Source of the DNA: Talaromyces rugulosus
Lineage: Eukaryota; Ascomycota; Eurotiomycetes; Eurotiales; Trichocomaceae
DNA length: 64,000 nucleotides
Reading direction: 5' to 3'
Assembly: GCF_013368755.1 (NCBI RefSeq)
Contig: NC_049566.1
Location: 248,001 to 312,000 of the forward strand
Under the pieces are notes generated by a model. The model ran no database searches. It had not been told where the DNA came from and worked only from the letters and a program-made list of their open reading frames with translations. Below are positions 1-12,040 of this stretch, piece after piece. Every line of letters starts with the position of its first letter. The stretch's first letter is position 1. A program made the position numbers and the translations under genes.

Positions 1-630
1 TCAAACATCCACTACTATTTAAATCATATACATGTAGTAATGGCCTGTCAGGTTTTTGTTGTTCTGTCTACATTGCCCTCACAATTAAGCAGCATGACCG
101 AGCGTATATTAACCAATAAACAAGTCGGCGGCCACTTGCAGGTTTTTTTTTTTTTTTTGGGCACTGAAATACATTAGTATACCTCTATTTCCTCGTGATT
201 TCTTTTCTTTCCAACGAACGTCAGCTCAGTCAGCATTACCTTGGGATTAGTCTTGAATTTATGGAAGCATATCAATACCATGCTAAAACTAAGAGGGTCC
301 AGTTGGCATCGGTACAGCTCGAGAAGGTCTTGACAATATGGCGATAATACTGAAGGCATATCTTTGCCAGGTTTCATTTTAATAGATCAAAATGTGTGGG
401 TTCAAAGTATTGCAGTTCGGACTGAATACCCTGACAGGATTTGAAGTCACTGAGAGGATTATTAGTTCTTCCATGATAGCATGCTATCTAAGGGTGAACA
501 ATAGACTGATTTATGTACAGGAGGTCCAGCAAGGCCGAGACCAACTTAGATCATTGGATGTTGAAATTAAAAAAAGAGAGAAACATTAAATATAAGAGCG
601 TCTAAGTTAGGGAAGGGTGGGGGAGACTTG
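1..630. other. Intergenic, left edge
   Basis: No gene supported. Contains a T homopolymer of about 16 bases near 143-158. Short open frames here lack any family resemblance, signal peptide or splice context. Confidence 0.6.
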
Positions 631-2921
631 CTAGTATGAAGATCCCCAGTACCCTTGATCCAGAGCCAACAACGCAAAATTTGTCCCCACAGTGGGACGT
701 GCCTTATTTCCGATCCAAACACCAACTTCGTCACCCTCGACGTAGTATTTCGTTCCGAACGGAATGGTGTTGAGTCCGTTAGTCAAGAAAGTGTGGGTTG
801 TGTTGATAATAACTGTTTGGACATCTGCGGACGATGTAGCAGCAACAAGAAGGTCTAGCTGTTCGTTAACAAAATCATTCCTTGGAGATAATTGCCCTAC
901 AAATGAACTCGTGGATAAGAGAGAAATAAAAGATAAATACGTACTCCAGTCGGAAAGACCCCAATTAATGTCCGTTCCGTAGGCGGAATAATTTGCGGGA
1001 CCAGCAAATGGTAGGCCACCAGTCTGAATTTGTTGGCTGTACCACTCGGATTGAAGAGACCAAGCAGAGGAGTTGAATGTCTCTAGCTCGAGCAGGACGT
1101 CGGAATACGAGGGGAAGAGAACATTCCAAGTATCAGCAGCTCCGTAATAATAAGTAAAATGAGTGCTCTCCTCTAATGTGTCACCGTCGAGACCCAGTGC
1201 ATCTTCATAAAGAGTTGTGGCAATCGATTTGGCTGTATCTGAGTATGTAGAGTTACCCAGTATGATACTGGCTGCTTGGAGACCAATGGCAGATTGAATG
1301 GCAAGGCCGGTTTGGTTGGCTTGCGCCGGAATAGCATCCACACTTATGAGCTGGCTGGCTGGGTACAGCGAGTTCTCGTTTAGATAATCGGCCCAGCCAA
1401 CGAGAAGAGAAGTGTACTTGGCTGCGAAAGAAGTGTCATTTGTATACTTCTGGTATGCTTGCAGAAGGATCAATAGAGAAGAGCATTCAAAAAGAGGCAT
1501 CTGCTCCGCGATGCCATCGGCATGACCAGTGGCATTCGGATAATCTGTGAAATTATAGTTAGGAGAACACATATAAGACGAAAAGGATCAAAGGTCTCAG
1601 CTTACGTGTACCGAGGTCGTGAATGACCCATGGGTGAGGCCAGTCTCCGGTTGCGGAGTAGGCTAACACAGGCTCTAGGTAGAGTTTCAAATACTCCGGG
1701 TTCAAACTAACAAAAACTGGCCAGGTTTGATACATTACGTCCACTGTTTGAATATTTCCATCGCTGGAGATTTCCTTGAGGAACATTTGTGGTGAGGCCG
1801 TGGGATCGTCCAGCGGCACCTACTTCGGATTAGCTACACCCATGGAGCATATTCGTTTTTGAGGGAGAAATTACTGTGATTTCAAAGCTAGCAAATGTTT
1901 GCCGAACACTAGCTTCAATTATGTCCGCGTACTGGCTTCCCCAGTCGCTAGATACGTTTTCAGACCTAGACCGAATGGCGTGGTCGAAGGGACCCGATGC
2001 GATAAGCGCATTTTCATAATCAGCCAAGAATGCCTCAATGGCGCCTGGAATGAGATTCCAATCTGCATTAGAACGGTGGTACCCAGTTTGTGCATTTCCG
2101 ACGTAGTTGATGGCCAAATCGCGTTGGAATCCCACAGCAAAGGTGACATTGCCTTGCGTCACAGTGCCCAGGTCTTTGGTCAACGCAGCAAATTGGTTTC
2201 CCTTGCAGTCGCCAATATCAGCCAAGGCCCCAGTGGTCCTGAATGTATTATAGATGGTATCAGCTGAGTTACAGGAATATGTAACGTCATCTCCCGATGT
2301 TGTTCCGTAGACAACAGATCCATAAGTCGCCATATCTGAATCCTCCGTGAAATAATCCTGATCTGGGTTGTAGAACCAGAAAAATCCAGCCGTGTCGGTC
2401 GTTGTGTAATTCAACTGCGCGGCACCGCCCTGAGCAGTCCACGTGTAGTCGATACCACTGAGAATTTGGATATCAGTTGCATCATCGACCGAGGCGGCAA
2501 CCGTGAGGTACGAGTAAGGCAGTGACTGCTTTGCGTAATGCTCTGGTCCCGGATACACGGGCGAAAAGAAGTCCAGGGTGATATTGGCTGCACCAGCAGT
2601 AAGAGTAAAAAGTGTATGCGTCGAGGTGAAGCTGACGCCTATAGTAGTGGCCGCTGTTGCGCCAGAAACGCCCTGGGGGGCGCCAAACAATGTATATGTC
2701 GTGCCCGCAACCCGGGCAAGAATCGGCCAGCTGACGGCCTGGCCAGCCCAAAATTCAGGCTGGCCAGAGGCGACATCTGTTGTCTGGTTTCCGGGCAGCC
2801 ATGTCGACAAATACGGGCTTTTGACCGCGAGAGGATAGGAGGGCAGGCTCACTGTGCCTGCGGAGGAGAGAGCTGGCAGGGCTGCAATCGCAAGCGCAGA
2901 GGCCAAGTGGAAAGCTCCCAT
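631..2921 (-). CDS. gtaA: Secreted glutaminase, GtaA family
   Basis: Extracellular L-glutaminase of the fungal GtaA type, releasing ammonia from glutamine outside the cell. Four exons are read on the minus strand: 2921-1875, 1819-1606, 1544-945 and 896-631. The introns (1820-1874, 1545-1605, 897-944) are GT-AG and all keep phase, giving 708 residues, near the usual size of the family. The N-terminus has a signal peptide (hydrophobic stretch ending near SSAG). The order of recognisable blocks follows the DUF4964/DUF5127/DUF4965/DUF1793 arrangement: an N-terminal sandwich with SPYLSTWLPGNQ, then a helical C-terminal half with GHADGIAEQMPLFECSS and VGTNFALLALDQGYWG. Splicing at the second intron restores HDLGTHYPNATGH, which supports the model. 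The 48 bp last intron contains no stop, so its retention would not break the frame. Start chosen at the ATG directly before the signal peptide. Confidence 0.9.
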
Positions 2922-4560
2922 GGCGGATCAGAGTAAACAGTAGAGCTGCTTTTTTTTTGTCGTCTTGGTGGGATGGGGAGCTACTCGGTCTTAAAGCTCT
3001 TTTCCCGTCCTTGGAGCTTCCCCTCCGATAATCTTACCATTTGCAGTAGCATTGGCGGTGCTAATCTCTTTCATCTTACCCCATAATTTCTGCTGGATAG
3101 TAGACATACATTGTCAGCAGCCGAGCAGCCGGCGCGTCGGTGGGCGAATGACAACAGTGCTGGCGCATGCATTCCACACTGTGGGGAGTTTGGCATTACG
3201 CATGCCACCAGCGGCCGGGCTGGGACGCGACTAAAAGGGCCGTAGTACGGCGGGTGGCTAGCAGAAAGCAGACTGGGCAGTCGGCTGAGGTCGAGCAATG
3301 ATGTGAGGAGTCTGATCAGCTGCTGTGTTGGCTGGGGCACACTGTATAAGCTTCAACGTACAGTGCATATCCGAGCCGCGCTGGCCCAATGAATGGAAAT
3401 TTGCGTCCTGTTAGCGGCGTCTCCGGCCTCGCACAGACCGGAGCTAAATATATGATTTATACGCAGAAGAGGAGATGATGAAATCATGTGGGTGCAGGAT
3501 GATGACAGCTCGCTTTCTCCGCTGCAAATCCCTACTACAACAGTCAGCCAGCGCTACAGTGCTGGGCCAGTCAGCCGTGGCAGACAAACCCACCTAATGG
3601 CTCGCCATCGCCACGCGAAATGATGGCATTGAGACGAGCTTTGTTAGTGCTGTGTAGTGCTTTGTACAGCGTACACGAGACCAGTGTGTTTGGAAACAGT
3701 TGTTTCGGGATGTGCATGGCGGCGCTTTTTGTGAGCAAGTAAAACCTCGTCCACGGATTCAGGCTAAACCCAGACAGCATTCGAAGACCTATAGAAAGCA
3801 TTCAATAAAAGATAAATAGCCTCACAAGCTCAAGGTGCACCATCGGCACTAGTTTTCTTGCTATCTAAAAATACTACAAGGACACGGCTAAGACAGTGGG
3901 TCGCGCCCACGGTGACGCGGTCTCTAGATGGTCGCGATGCCCCTGAATCAATCTTGATCATAACATTGAATAATTATTCATACGGAAGAAGGATGATGGC
4001 ACTGTGGCGGCCAAAAGGCGCTCTCCTAGTCCGGCCCAGTCGGAGAGGACGTGGGCAGGTTTCAAACAAACCGACCCTAATCATCCGAAATAACATCACA
4101 TAATGCACATTTGCTGGCCAAAGTGTGCCAACTTATTTATAATATTCCCATCAACATTTGAAGGTTCCAAACCAGTGAGTCGTCCAAATGTCAACTGGTT
4201 GTTTCGCCTTTTACATATCCCACCAGTTGACATGCACTATACTTAACATGCTATCGGCTTAATGCTAACATATCTTGTGATTGATGCGATGCGACCTTCG
4301 ACTCCAATTGATATTCACCATTACTAGCACACGTAAAAAGCATTCCAACAATGTTTTCTCGTTTGTTAAGTTCAATGTTCATATGTTGCGACGACAATGA
4401 CTAGTATCGCGCTATGCCTGATCGGTGGGATATTGCGAGATTTCCCGAATTTCAATGATCACGAGAGCCGACATCTAGAAAGCATTTTCAGTGCGCGAGA
4501 CATAAATATGGGCATGTTTCTAGTTTTGCAGTGAATCGATCGAATTACTGTCAATAATAA
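2922..4560. other. Intergenic, promoter side of the glutaminase
   Basis: About 1.6 kb upstream of the glutaminase start with no supported gene. A pyrimidine-rich tract lies just upstream of the start (about 2950). The open frames at 3571-3801 and 3858-4103 show no family features. Confidence 0.55.
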
Positions 4561-5643
4561 GTGCTGAACGAGGCCATGGGAGCAATCCTAGGTTATCTTT
4601 ACGCCAATTTACGTCCGACACAACAATACATGAAAATGGAGACGCGAGAATATACATATAAGCAAGGAATTGGATGGGAAGATATCCAACTCGATGTGCA
4701 TTGGAAGAAGGAATCGCTTCAACCATCAGACGGTGAGGGGCACCCAGTTGGTGCGTTTTGACACACAACTCGTGGACTCACTCACTTGAAGTTATAATTT
4801 TCCATGGCGGAGGCTTTGTTCAAGGTTTCAAAGCCATTGTTCCTCGCATTCAAATCGAATGAACTCGGCCAATTAGATTTTGTGGTTGTCGTTCGGAATT
4901 TCAGACTTTGTCCTCAGGTCTCCGTCTACAACGGGCCGGTTGAAGATGCAAGATACTGTTTGCTCTAGGCTCAGAACTCATTAGCTAGGCTTCTAACAGG
5001 TATGTTGATAAACACGAACCGTATCATAGCAATGGGTCACTCTTCTGGAGCAACCCTTGCTGAGTTATTGGTGAGCAGATAAAACAGAAATACTCGTATA
5101 TACTGATAAGCATCGCCGTCCTTGGTTGTCGCGAACCTTCATTTCTACTATGGAAATTACTATAACGATCCATGTTAGCACTCGCCTTCTCAATATTCTC
5201 TGTTTTTCAATGCTCCGCACTATCCTAAGTCACTCACAGAGAGAATATACACTGGGCCCCAGGTTTAGACAGCCATCCCAGTATTCGGCACGTTTCACCT
5301 TCCACCACGAGATGCATGGTTATCAAACGGTTTCAAGTCAGGAAACCATATGGCACTTGTTGTCAAAGACGGCAATTTCAATCGAATTGACCCCGCCTCG
5401 GCCTTCTCAAAAAGCTTTCAACCCACCATGTTTATCCATGGGACAGCAGACACCGTGACACCAACAAGAATCAGTGACATAGCATACAAGAAGCTCGCAA
5501 CTCTTGGGGTGAAACCCGAAATTATTCGCGTAGAAGGAGCGGACCATATGTTTGACTTTCTTTACAGTAGCCCTGAAGATGACGGCTTTCGAAAATATGT
5601 ATTGCCTGGGTTTGCATTCCTTGCTGCTGAAGTTGGCTTATAG
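4561..5643 (+). pseudogene. Decayed alpha/beta hydrolase (HGGGF family)
   Basis: Remnant of an alpha/beta hydrolase of the hormone-sensitive-lipase-like (Abhydrolase_3) type. Pieces in order: an N-terminal strand region (about 4576-4760), an oxyanion-hole motif FHGGGFVQGF (about 4795-4840), a VVVVRNFRLCPQ segment (about 4880-4920), a nucleophile-elbow motif GHSSGAT (about 5035-5055) and a long C-terminal piece with FIHGTADTVTP and an EGADHMF histidine region (5350-5643). The pieces lie in different frames. In-frame stops interrupt them: TGA after the oxyanion segment, TAG within the LCPQ piece, and a TAG near 5270 after ERIYTGPQV. Introns cannot explain all of this. The coding part of the C-terminus is well preserved, so the loss is probably fairly recent. 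Confidence 0.8.
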
Positions 5644-8634
5644 AGAGAAAAAAAAACTACACATATGTAAATATCACCAGCACCAAGCGTGTGTAATGAA
5701 TCCATACATATAATAGTATGTTTCTAGGACGTAAAAATATATCTATACTAGGTGATAACATATTGGTTGATATTAGTTGATCTCGCTGCACGGGCGTCGA
5801 ATGTGCACATCAACTATATACCTATGTTTATAATACGGAATATAATATGTATGTGAGTTTATGTTGTCTTTAGTTATACATGAATAATTGCTGTGACAAG
5901 TGACAATGTAGTGGAGTAAATCTTTGTAAGTTCACTGTTCGTGTTGACGCTGGCAAGTTGAAGTATATGTAATAAATACGAGAGAATTTTATAGTTGATG
6001 GGTTATACACGAATATAAGGTATAGTATAAACTAGATCTGTGTTTAGAATTACTTAGATCCGATGTCACTAGAGATTTTAGAGTAATTTCTAGCGACATG
6101 AGACAAGTTTAAATTCGAATACCACATACTACTTACCGTACATATAAGAGTTGCGAGTCTGGATATCCATAGATTAGCTCCTATTGTTTTTAGCATTGAT
6201 GTAAGCATTATCGATATATTATTGATCCCATTCCTATGAGATACAAAGGAAATGCTATTGCAGCCTCGGGTGAGCAAGTACATGTTACTTCCGAGAATGA
6301 CCAATCAAGAAACGCCGCGTCTGCGTCTATCTAGAAATAATGAAAAAGAATATCTATGGCGGAAAAATTGGATGACTGGTAAAGATGGATTGTTTTAATG
6401 TAACCAAACATTCTACGAAATTGGTCCGTAGTAGATACCAAGACGCTAGTTTGAGATAACGCAGTCCTAATCGAGGTACGTGACATGATGCCGCGTAATC
6501 TACTCCTTATTTCTGACCCTGTAGCATGTCTTTCCCAAATAATCCCTGCGCATGCTGCGGGTGGGAGAAGTTAATAGATTTGATATGCTGTGAGTAACAT
6601 CGAAGAACCTATTTGGTAACAAGACGTTTCTGACACAACATGAATAAACAAATACAAGCGAAACTTACACCCTTGTTCGGCTCATCAACCAGTGATAGGA
6701 GATATTTTCGGAGAAATTTCTTCCTGGGCAGAAATCGCTATAAGCGGCCATAAACACCATGCCTGGCTAGTGCTTTCCAAAAATCAAAGGGAGAGTAGCA
6801 GCGCTAATGCACCCAAAACTTCTTCCTTCCATGGTAAGCTAAAATCCGAAGTTCTCATTGTTGGCAAATTAGAGCCTGTCGCTCCACCACCTGGACTATC
6901 CCATAGTCTAGACTTCTAGTTGGTAGTGCATTGCCTCCTGGTTTCTTAAGGGAGTCCACATCAAGCCATCACGAACCAAGGAGAATAAAGGCCCCGACGA
7001 GGTTCTTACGACAAGCCCAAAACTAGTAGACTTTGCATGGTTTTACCCAGTTTCCTAAACCGTGTAAAGTTAGTTCTCGCCATAAGTCCACGGGCGAGGT
7101 TAAAAATAAATATAGCCAAGTACCATCGTAAATCGAGGACCCTTTTAGGGTACGGATCCGGATCGCGGTCACAGTAGCTTAACTTACGGTTATCGGTCTC
7201 CCTTGCTCGACTAAATGAAGAATTGGCTATCTACGCATGGGATCGGCAAAGCAAAATACCATTCCTGTCCTAAATATTTATACTTATCGTCTCGTGAGCA
7301 TGGACGCGTCTAGCCAACTGAGCGAGTAGGCACTTACGCAGCGCTAAAACAAGCCGGGGAGGACAAGCTGCTGCCGATGCAACACTATTATCTCTAGATT
7401 CTATACGCTCCAACAAATGGCGGTCGAGGAGAAGACCTAGTGGACTGCTCGACGGTCCGTTCCCCTCTTCTTCCCCGCATTCGGCATTTTCTATGTGCCA
7501 AATGGCCCCGCCTGATGTTGTAAGGATCGCGTGGACTGAACAGGTGATTATTGACACGCTAAAGAGTTTGGCGAGTCTTGTTGTTCTCAATTAGCGAGTG
7601 CAATTTTTGATATCCGTTATCGCCGTTTATCAGGTGGCATGGTGCACATGGAAATGGCTATACAGTCCATAGGAAGTTCCCTTATTCAGAGTGCCCTGAT
7701 CTTCGGTCAAGATCGTGCCGTGGCGCTGTGGCTTGCTTTAAAAGCGCCTCCTGGTTAACCACCTGCCCAAAGTACCATATTCATCCCCGTTGAAGTTGCC
7801 TGAGAGTAGAGGCCAAGCTGGGAGGTGACTGCTACTACCGTTGAGTGTGCAGTTAAACAATTTTCTTATGTTAGGACATTTTTGACTTATTTGCCGCTTC
7901 TTTCCAGGAATTTCTGTCAACTTACCATACGCTCATAAGCGAAACATTATCGAAGACAGAGATGACGAGAATAATGTTACGATACCCGGGAAAGGATACA
8001 CCCCGGTGTCGACTAGTACATGAAAACCATCGATGATTGGGCTTTCCGCAAGCCTGTCATTTACTTCAATTTTAAGTCCCATCTTATCAGTCCTACCGGT
8101 GGACGACTTGCAGAATAAAACGGGTGGTGATATTAAGCTTAGTGCCTCCCACTGTGTCTAAATAAGCTAGAGCACCGCAGGTTGTCGAATAATATGTGCT
8201 ACGCTGTTCAACTAGAGGCACACGCCAATAATACTATTCTATTATACCATGTTTTTCGGTTCTAGCTAGGCGATCGACGTGTCTTGTACATGTGCGATGG
8301 CTTGCGAGGATAGCAGATACGAAGGTCTCGAGACTGCGATTGGTACACAGAGAGCTTGTCACTTCTTACACGCATCATATTTTCTCGTTCTGGCAGGTGG
8401 ATAGTGACATTGGTTCTGCTGTTATCCTACCAACAGCTACCGGACTGCCCGGTTGGACAATAGTAGGCGCGGACTCTGACGTGGCCACTCAGATGATTTC
8501 TGCTATTATTTCGAGTGACAGAGCTTTTGAACGACTATAAAAGGGACGTTAGTCCCCAGGTGACAAACAACAAAAACATCACTCTTCTGAATCATCACCA
8601 CTTTCCTTGTTCACTTCTTATCACCACAAACAAA
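5644..8634. other. Gene-poor 3 kb interval
   Basis: Mostly AT-rich sequence with many stops in all frames. No open frame has a recognisable domain. The part from about 6690 to 7600 is less AT-rich and includes two unremarkable open frames (6692-6919 plus, 7270-7590 minus). It could be old repeat sequence, but I saw no terminal repeats or transposase motifs. The final 300 bases are presumably the promoter of the acid peptidase. Confidence 0.5.
8536..8543 (+). promoter_or_regulatory. TATA box of the acid peptidase gene
   Basis: TATAAAAG lies 99 bases before the ATG at 8635. It is followed by a CA-rich leader (AACAACAAAAACATCACTC...) typical of strongly expressed fungal genes. The distance suits a short 5' untranslated region. 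Confidence 0.65.
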
Positions 8635-9435
8635 ATGAAGTTCTCTGCTTCTGCGTCTGCCCTTCTTCTTTCTGGGCTTGCTGTGGCAGCTCCCTTGACT
8701 GAGAAGCGTATGGAAGCCAAGGCTCGACGTGCGACTTCCGGCCGCCACTCCAACTTCCCCTACGCTGTTGGCACCAACGAAAAGCTGGTTCTCACCAACA
8801 CTACAAAGGAAGAGTACAGCTCAAACTGGGCAGGTGCTGTCCTCATTGGCACTGGCTACACGAGCGTAACTGCTGAGTTTGTTGTCCCTACCCCATCGGC
8901 TCCCTCTGGCGGTAGCAGCAGCACCCAATACTGTGCCTCTGCTTGGGTTGGTCTCGACGGTGACACCTGTGGCACCGCCATCCTTCAAACTGGCATCGAC
9001 TTCTGCGTTCAGAGTGGTGAAACAAGCTTTGATGCGTGGTACGAGTGGTACCCAGATTATGCGTACGACTTTAGCGGCATCACCATCTCTGTTGGAGACA
9101 CGATCAAAACCACTGTGACTGCTTCTAGCAAATCCGCCGGTGTCGCCACCGTTGAAAACGTCAGCACTGGAAAGACTGTCTCTCACAGCTTCTCGGGAGA
9201 AAGCAATAAGCTCTGCGAGTACAATGCCGAGTGGATCGTCGAAGACTTTGAGTCCGGATCCTCCATGGTTCCCTTTGCCGACTTTGGAACAGTTGAGTTC
9301 ACCGGTGCTGAAGCAACACACAGTGGCTCCACGGTCGGTACCTCTGGTGCTACCATCATGGATATTGAACAGAGCAACACGGTACTCACTTCTTCCTCTG
9401 CTTCTGGCAATACTGTCACGGTCAAGTACACTTAG
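8635..9435 (+). CDS. Secreted acid peptidase, eqolisin (G1) family
   Basis: Aspergilloglutamic-type (peptidase A4/G1) endopeptidase acting extracellularly at acid pH. Single exon, 266 residues. The chosen ATG has a strong context (ACAAAATGA) and is followed directly by a signal peptide (MKFSASASALLLSGLAVAA). A basic propeptide with a LTEKR site and EAKARR follows. The mature part starts around the NWAGA block (residue about 64). The catalytic pair of the family is a glutamine and a glutamate. The glutamine is Gln118 in AILQTG; the glutamate lies in AEWIVEDFE at about 198-206. The strand motif WYEWYPDYAYDF is also present. Length matches AGP-type precursors. An in-frame open stretch extends upstream to 8515, but it lacks a signal sequence and precedes the TATA box, so it is not used. 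Confidence 0.93.
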   Translation: MKFSASASALLLSGLAVAAPLTEKRMEAKARRATSGRHSNFPYAVGTNEKLVLTNTTKEEYSSNWAGAVLIGTGYTSVTAEFVVPTPSAPSGGSSSTQYCASAWVGLDGDTCGTAILQTGIDFCVQSGETSFDAWYEWYPDYAYDFSGITISVGDTIKTTVTASSKSAGVATVENVSTGKTVSHSFSGESNKLCEYNAEWIVEDFESGSSMVPFADFGTVEFTGAEATHSGSTVGTSGATIMDIEQSNTVLTSSSASGNTVTVKYT

Positions 9436-9916
9436 GCTTTGACAAAGTGGATATATGAGTCACCTGTGAAACGGGAGGGACACATGACCCTATTAAGTGA
9501 AAAGGAAAATGTCTGCAATTTAAAAGATATCGTGAACAGTGTCCTTTGACTTAGAACATATACGCATGGGAAACACAATCGCATACTTAGGTACATTACA
9601 TAGTATCGTTTAATTATCACATGTGTTGATTCTATCCCGGGGCATTGATACCGTGGCATTGAAAATTAATTCTGTCTTTTCTCATAAATTGTTACATTCG
9701 TGATAAATATAGTCCATCGAAAGGACGGAGTCATCTCGTAAATGCTATTGGCTAATACTTATTCCAGGTTTGAGGACCCTCCAGAAGATCAGCCAATTAT
9801 AATGTTTTTCACCTTAGTTGACTAATCTAGGGAACAGAAATTATTTGCATGATATCCAGCCAGTACTTAATTCATAGTTCATCTGGTAAGTGGCACATCC
9901 CTTAAAACTAATAACC
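9436..9916. other. Convergent intergenic region
   Basis: AT-rich 3' sequence between the peptidase and the minus-strand HHE gene. No gene or distinct terminator structure seen. Confidence 0.6.
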
Positions 9917-10479
9917 CTAATTTGTCACAAGGCCAGGCCCCGGTGAGCCTCTGAAAGCTACGCGTATAAATGATGCTTTTAAAATAGCGCTTTCAACTAG
10001 CGAAAGAGAATCCTCGAGCATCGGAAGGAGCTGTTCTTCCATCAGTCGTTCGTGAACGATTAAATCAGCGATAATATCATCCAGAGCGGCCGTAAACCGA
10101 ACCGTACTCTCTGAGCCGATGTTCTCAAAATCTCTCAGTTTTCTGGTTACCTGCTTGAATTAGCGATCTTCTTGTTCTACAATATAAATCTTGAACTATC
10201 AGGTACACTTTGACATTGAAGTTTGCATTGGTCAACCAAATTCTCAGAGTTGATCTTTCCTCCCAACTGTTGAGAACAAGCAGGGTAGAGAACCAGTTCT
10301 TCTGCCAGACTGTGTCTTTCCATGACCTGGAGAAAGCGTTTTTTATATGCATCTCTTGTCAGGGCATCGATGGACCGAGTGTGTAGCCGGTCGCACAACC
10401 ATTCTATGTGGATATGATATTCGGTGATTGCTGACAGAAGGCTTGATGCCGGCGTAGCGGGCGAGCTGCGCGATGCCAT
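9917..10479 (-). CDS. Hemerythrin-like HHE domain protein
   Basis: Small helical protein of 168 residues. Two exons: 10479-10207 and 10150-9917, with a GT-AG intron at 10151-10206 in phase 0. The intron joins KLQCQS to VTRKLRDFENIG and restores a continuous helix. Candidate metal ligands follow the HHE pattern: His/Glu in YHIHIEWLCDRL and RHSLAEELVLYPA in the first half, and DDIIADLIVHERLMEEQLLP in the second half. Such proteins usually bind a di-iron centre or act in haem/oxygen sensing, but the substrate here is unknown. The C-terminal tail (SFIRVAFRGSPGPGLVTN) has no known role. The open frame at 10125-10352 on the same strand is the shadow frame across the intron. Confidence 0.7.
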
Positions 10480-12040
10480 TGTTTTGTATGTACCTCATGC
10501 ACTATTGCACAATGAAATTAATGAGAGACATATTAATAACAAGGATATTATATTATATTTATAGCGCCTCGTACACTACTGAAAACCCCGGCCGGAACTC
10601 AAATAATTTTGAAATCGGCATCATAAAAGTCGGCTATCGAATCATTCTTTATTGGAGTGCTAGTCGATTTCTAATACAACAGAATGTCGCGATATTAACT
10701 GCTCAGTTCTTGCTTTGAGCTCCTTTTTGAGTAGACTTATCGTTGCACGAACAACTAGCTATGTGTAGGAAAATTACTCCTCCTGCGTCGATTCGATCGA
10801 AGCAGTCGGCTAGCGAAACCAACTGACGAAGCGAGAAAAACAGGTTTGTTTGTAAACGATCACCTGATTAGTCCTTAGTATCATATGATTGTCCATTTAT
10901 TTTCTTTTATATTAGTCATTCTATAATGCCCACTTTGGCCGTCGTGAATGGTGATCGATCAATCGGTTTATTAAACGAGAGTAGTATCGTTAGTGTGCAT
11001 TTACCATGCATCTTTTAGTCGCTATCTTCATCATGTAAGCTTATCATGCAATTCAGAATCGGTTGTTTTTTCCAATTATTACAAAAAAAAAAAGGCCCTA
11101 ATACAAAATACGGATCTGAACTCCTTTTCCCGAACTCCGGTCTACTCCTTTCAACTCCGTGCTAATATAGTATCAAAGAACGAACAGAATCGATGGCTGT
11201 ATCCCTCCAGTCTTGAAATTATGAAACAACCCTTCGCGTTGCTGTGATCTCCGGGTTCAAATGCGAAGTATTCAGCATTCCACACAAGACAATATGTACG
11301 AGGTGATGTGTAACATGTATAAAATACGCAGTATCGTCAAATGGAAGCAGTGTTAGAAATAATCTTCAGATAATAATTTGCCAGCTGCTTGTGGTATAAT
11401 TCCAGTTCCGGGGCTGGTCTGCTGGACACCGCATGATTGTTGTTCTTGGATTCGGCATGTCTTTGAAAATCATGGCGTTCAGACTGAACCAGTGAGACTC
11501 CAAGTTAGCCAAGATCTGGTTTAAAATTGAGTGATACGTGCATGGCTACTTACGTGATTTTGTTGTTGCACGGGTTGCACGGGCTGTACGTATGGTGTAT
11601 GTTTTGATGCTGTCTCGCGTGGCACGGAGCCTGCGATTAAACGATTTCTATCCATCAGAAAAATGAATTCATCCGTTCTTTTTTTGTTTTTGTTTTTTTT
11701 ATTTTTTGTTGGTTTTGTCTCAATTTTCCCCCTGTATTCCAAAGGTAGAGCTGTACAATGGCTGGGCTGCACCATCGTCGACCTTTTAATCCTCGATCAC
11801 CACGGCTGACGTCATTTGTAGTGGTCTGGACCTTTTTTTCCTGGTGTGACAAGCTAATATCGTGTGCAGCCAGCCAGAAGCTAAACCCCCTTGCATTAAG
11901 TTTTGATCGGCTTTGGTAGAGATCGTCGTCGGACACAACGTCCGACCCGCTTTCGGCTGCTCTCTACTAGTACTATAAACATTGGAATGTATCTGAGTAG
12001 TAAAAGACGCGCAACCTGTTTGTGAATAATGCTTAGATAC
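10480..12040. other. Intergenic 1.5 kb
   Basis: No supported gene. Open frames at 10473-10718, 10993-11247 and 11521-11936 have biased composition and no domain. A T-rich low-complexity patch (11677-11715) lies in it. The region holds the promoter of the HHE gene and the 3' flank of the phosphate transporter. Confidence 0.55.

Noticed and set aside
8821..9321. Minus-strand open frame opposite the acid peptidase
   Set aside because: Shadow of a codon-biased secreted-protein gene.
11240..11275. GGGTTCAAAT resembling a tRNA B box
   Set aside because: No A box at the right distance and no cloverleaf could be drawn.
11655..11936. Minus-strand open frame ending in a Lys-rich run
   Set aside because: It starts without an ATG and ends in low-complexity sequence from a T-rich plus-strand tract; no family resemblance.
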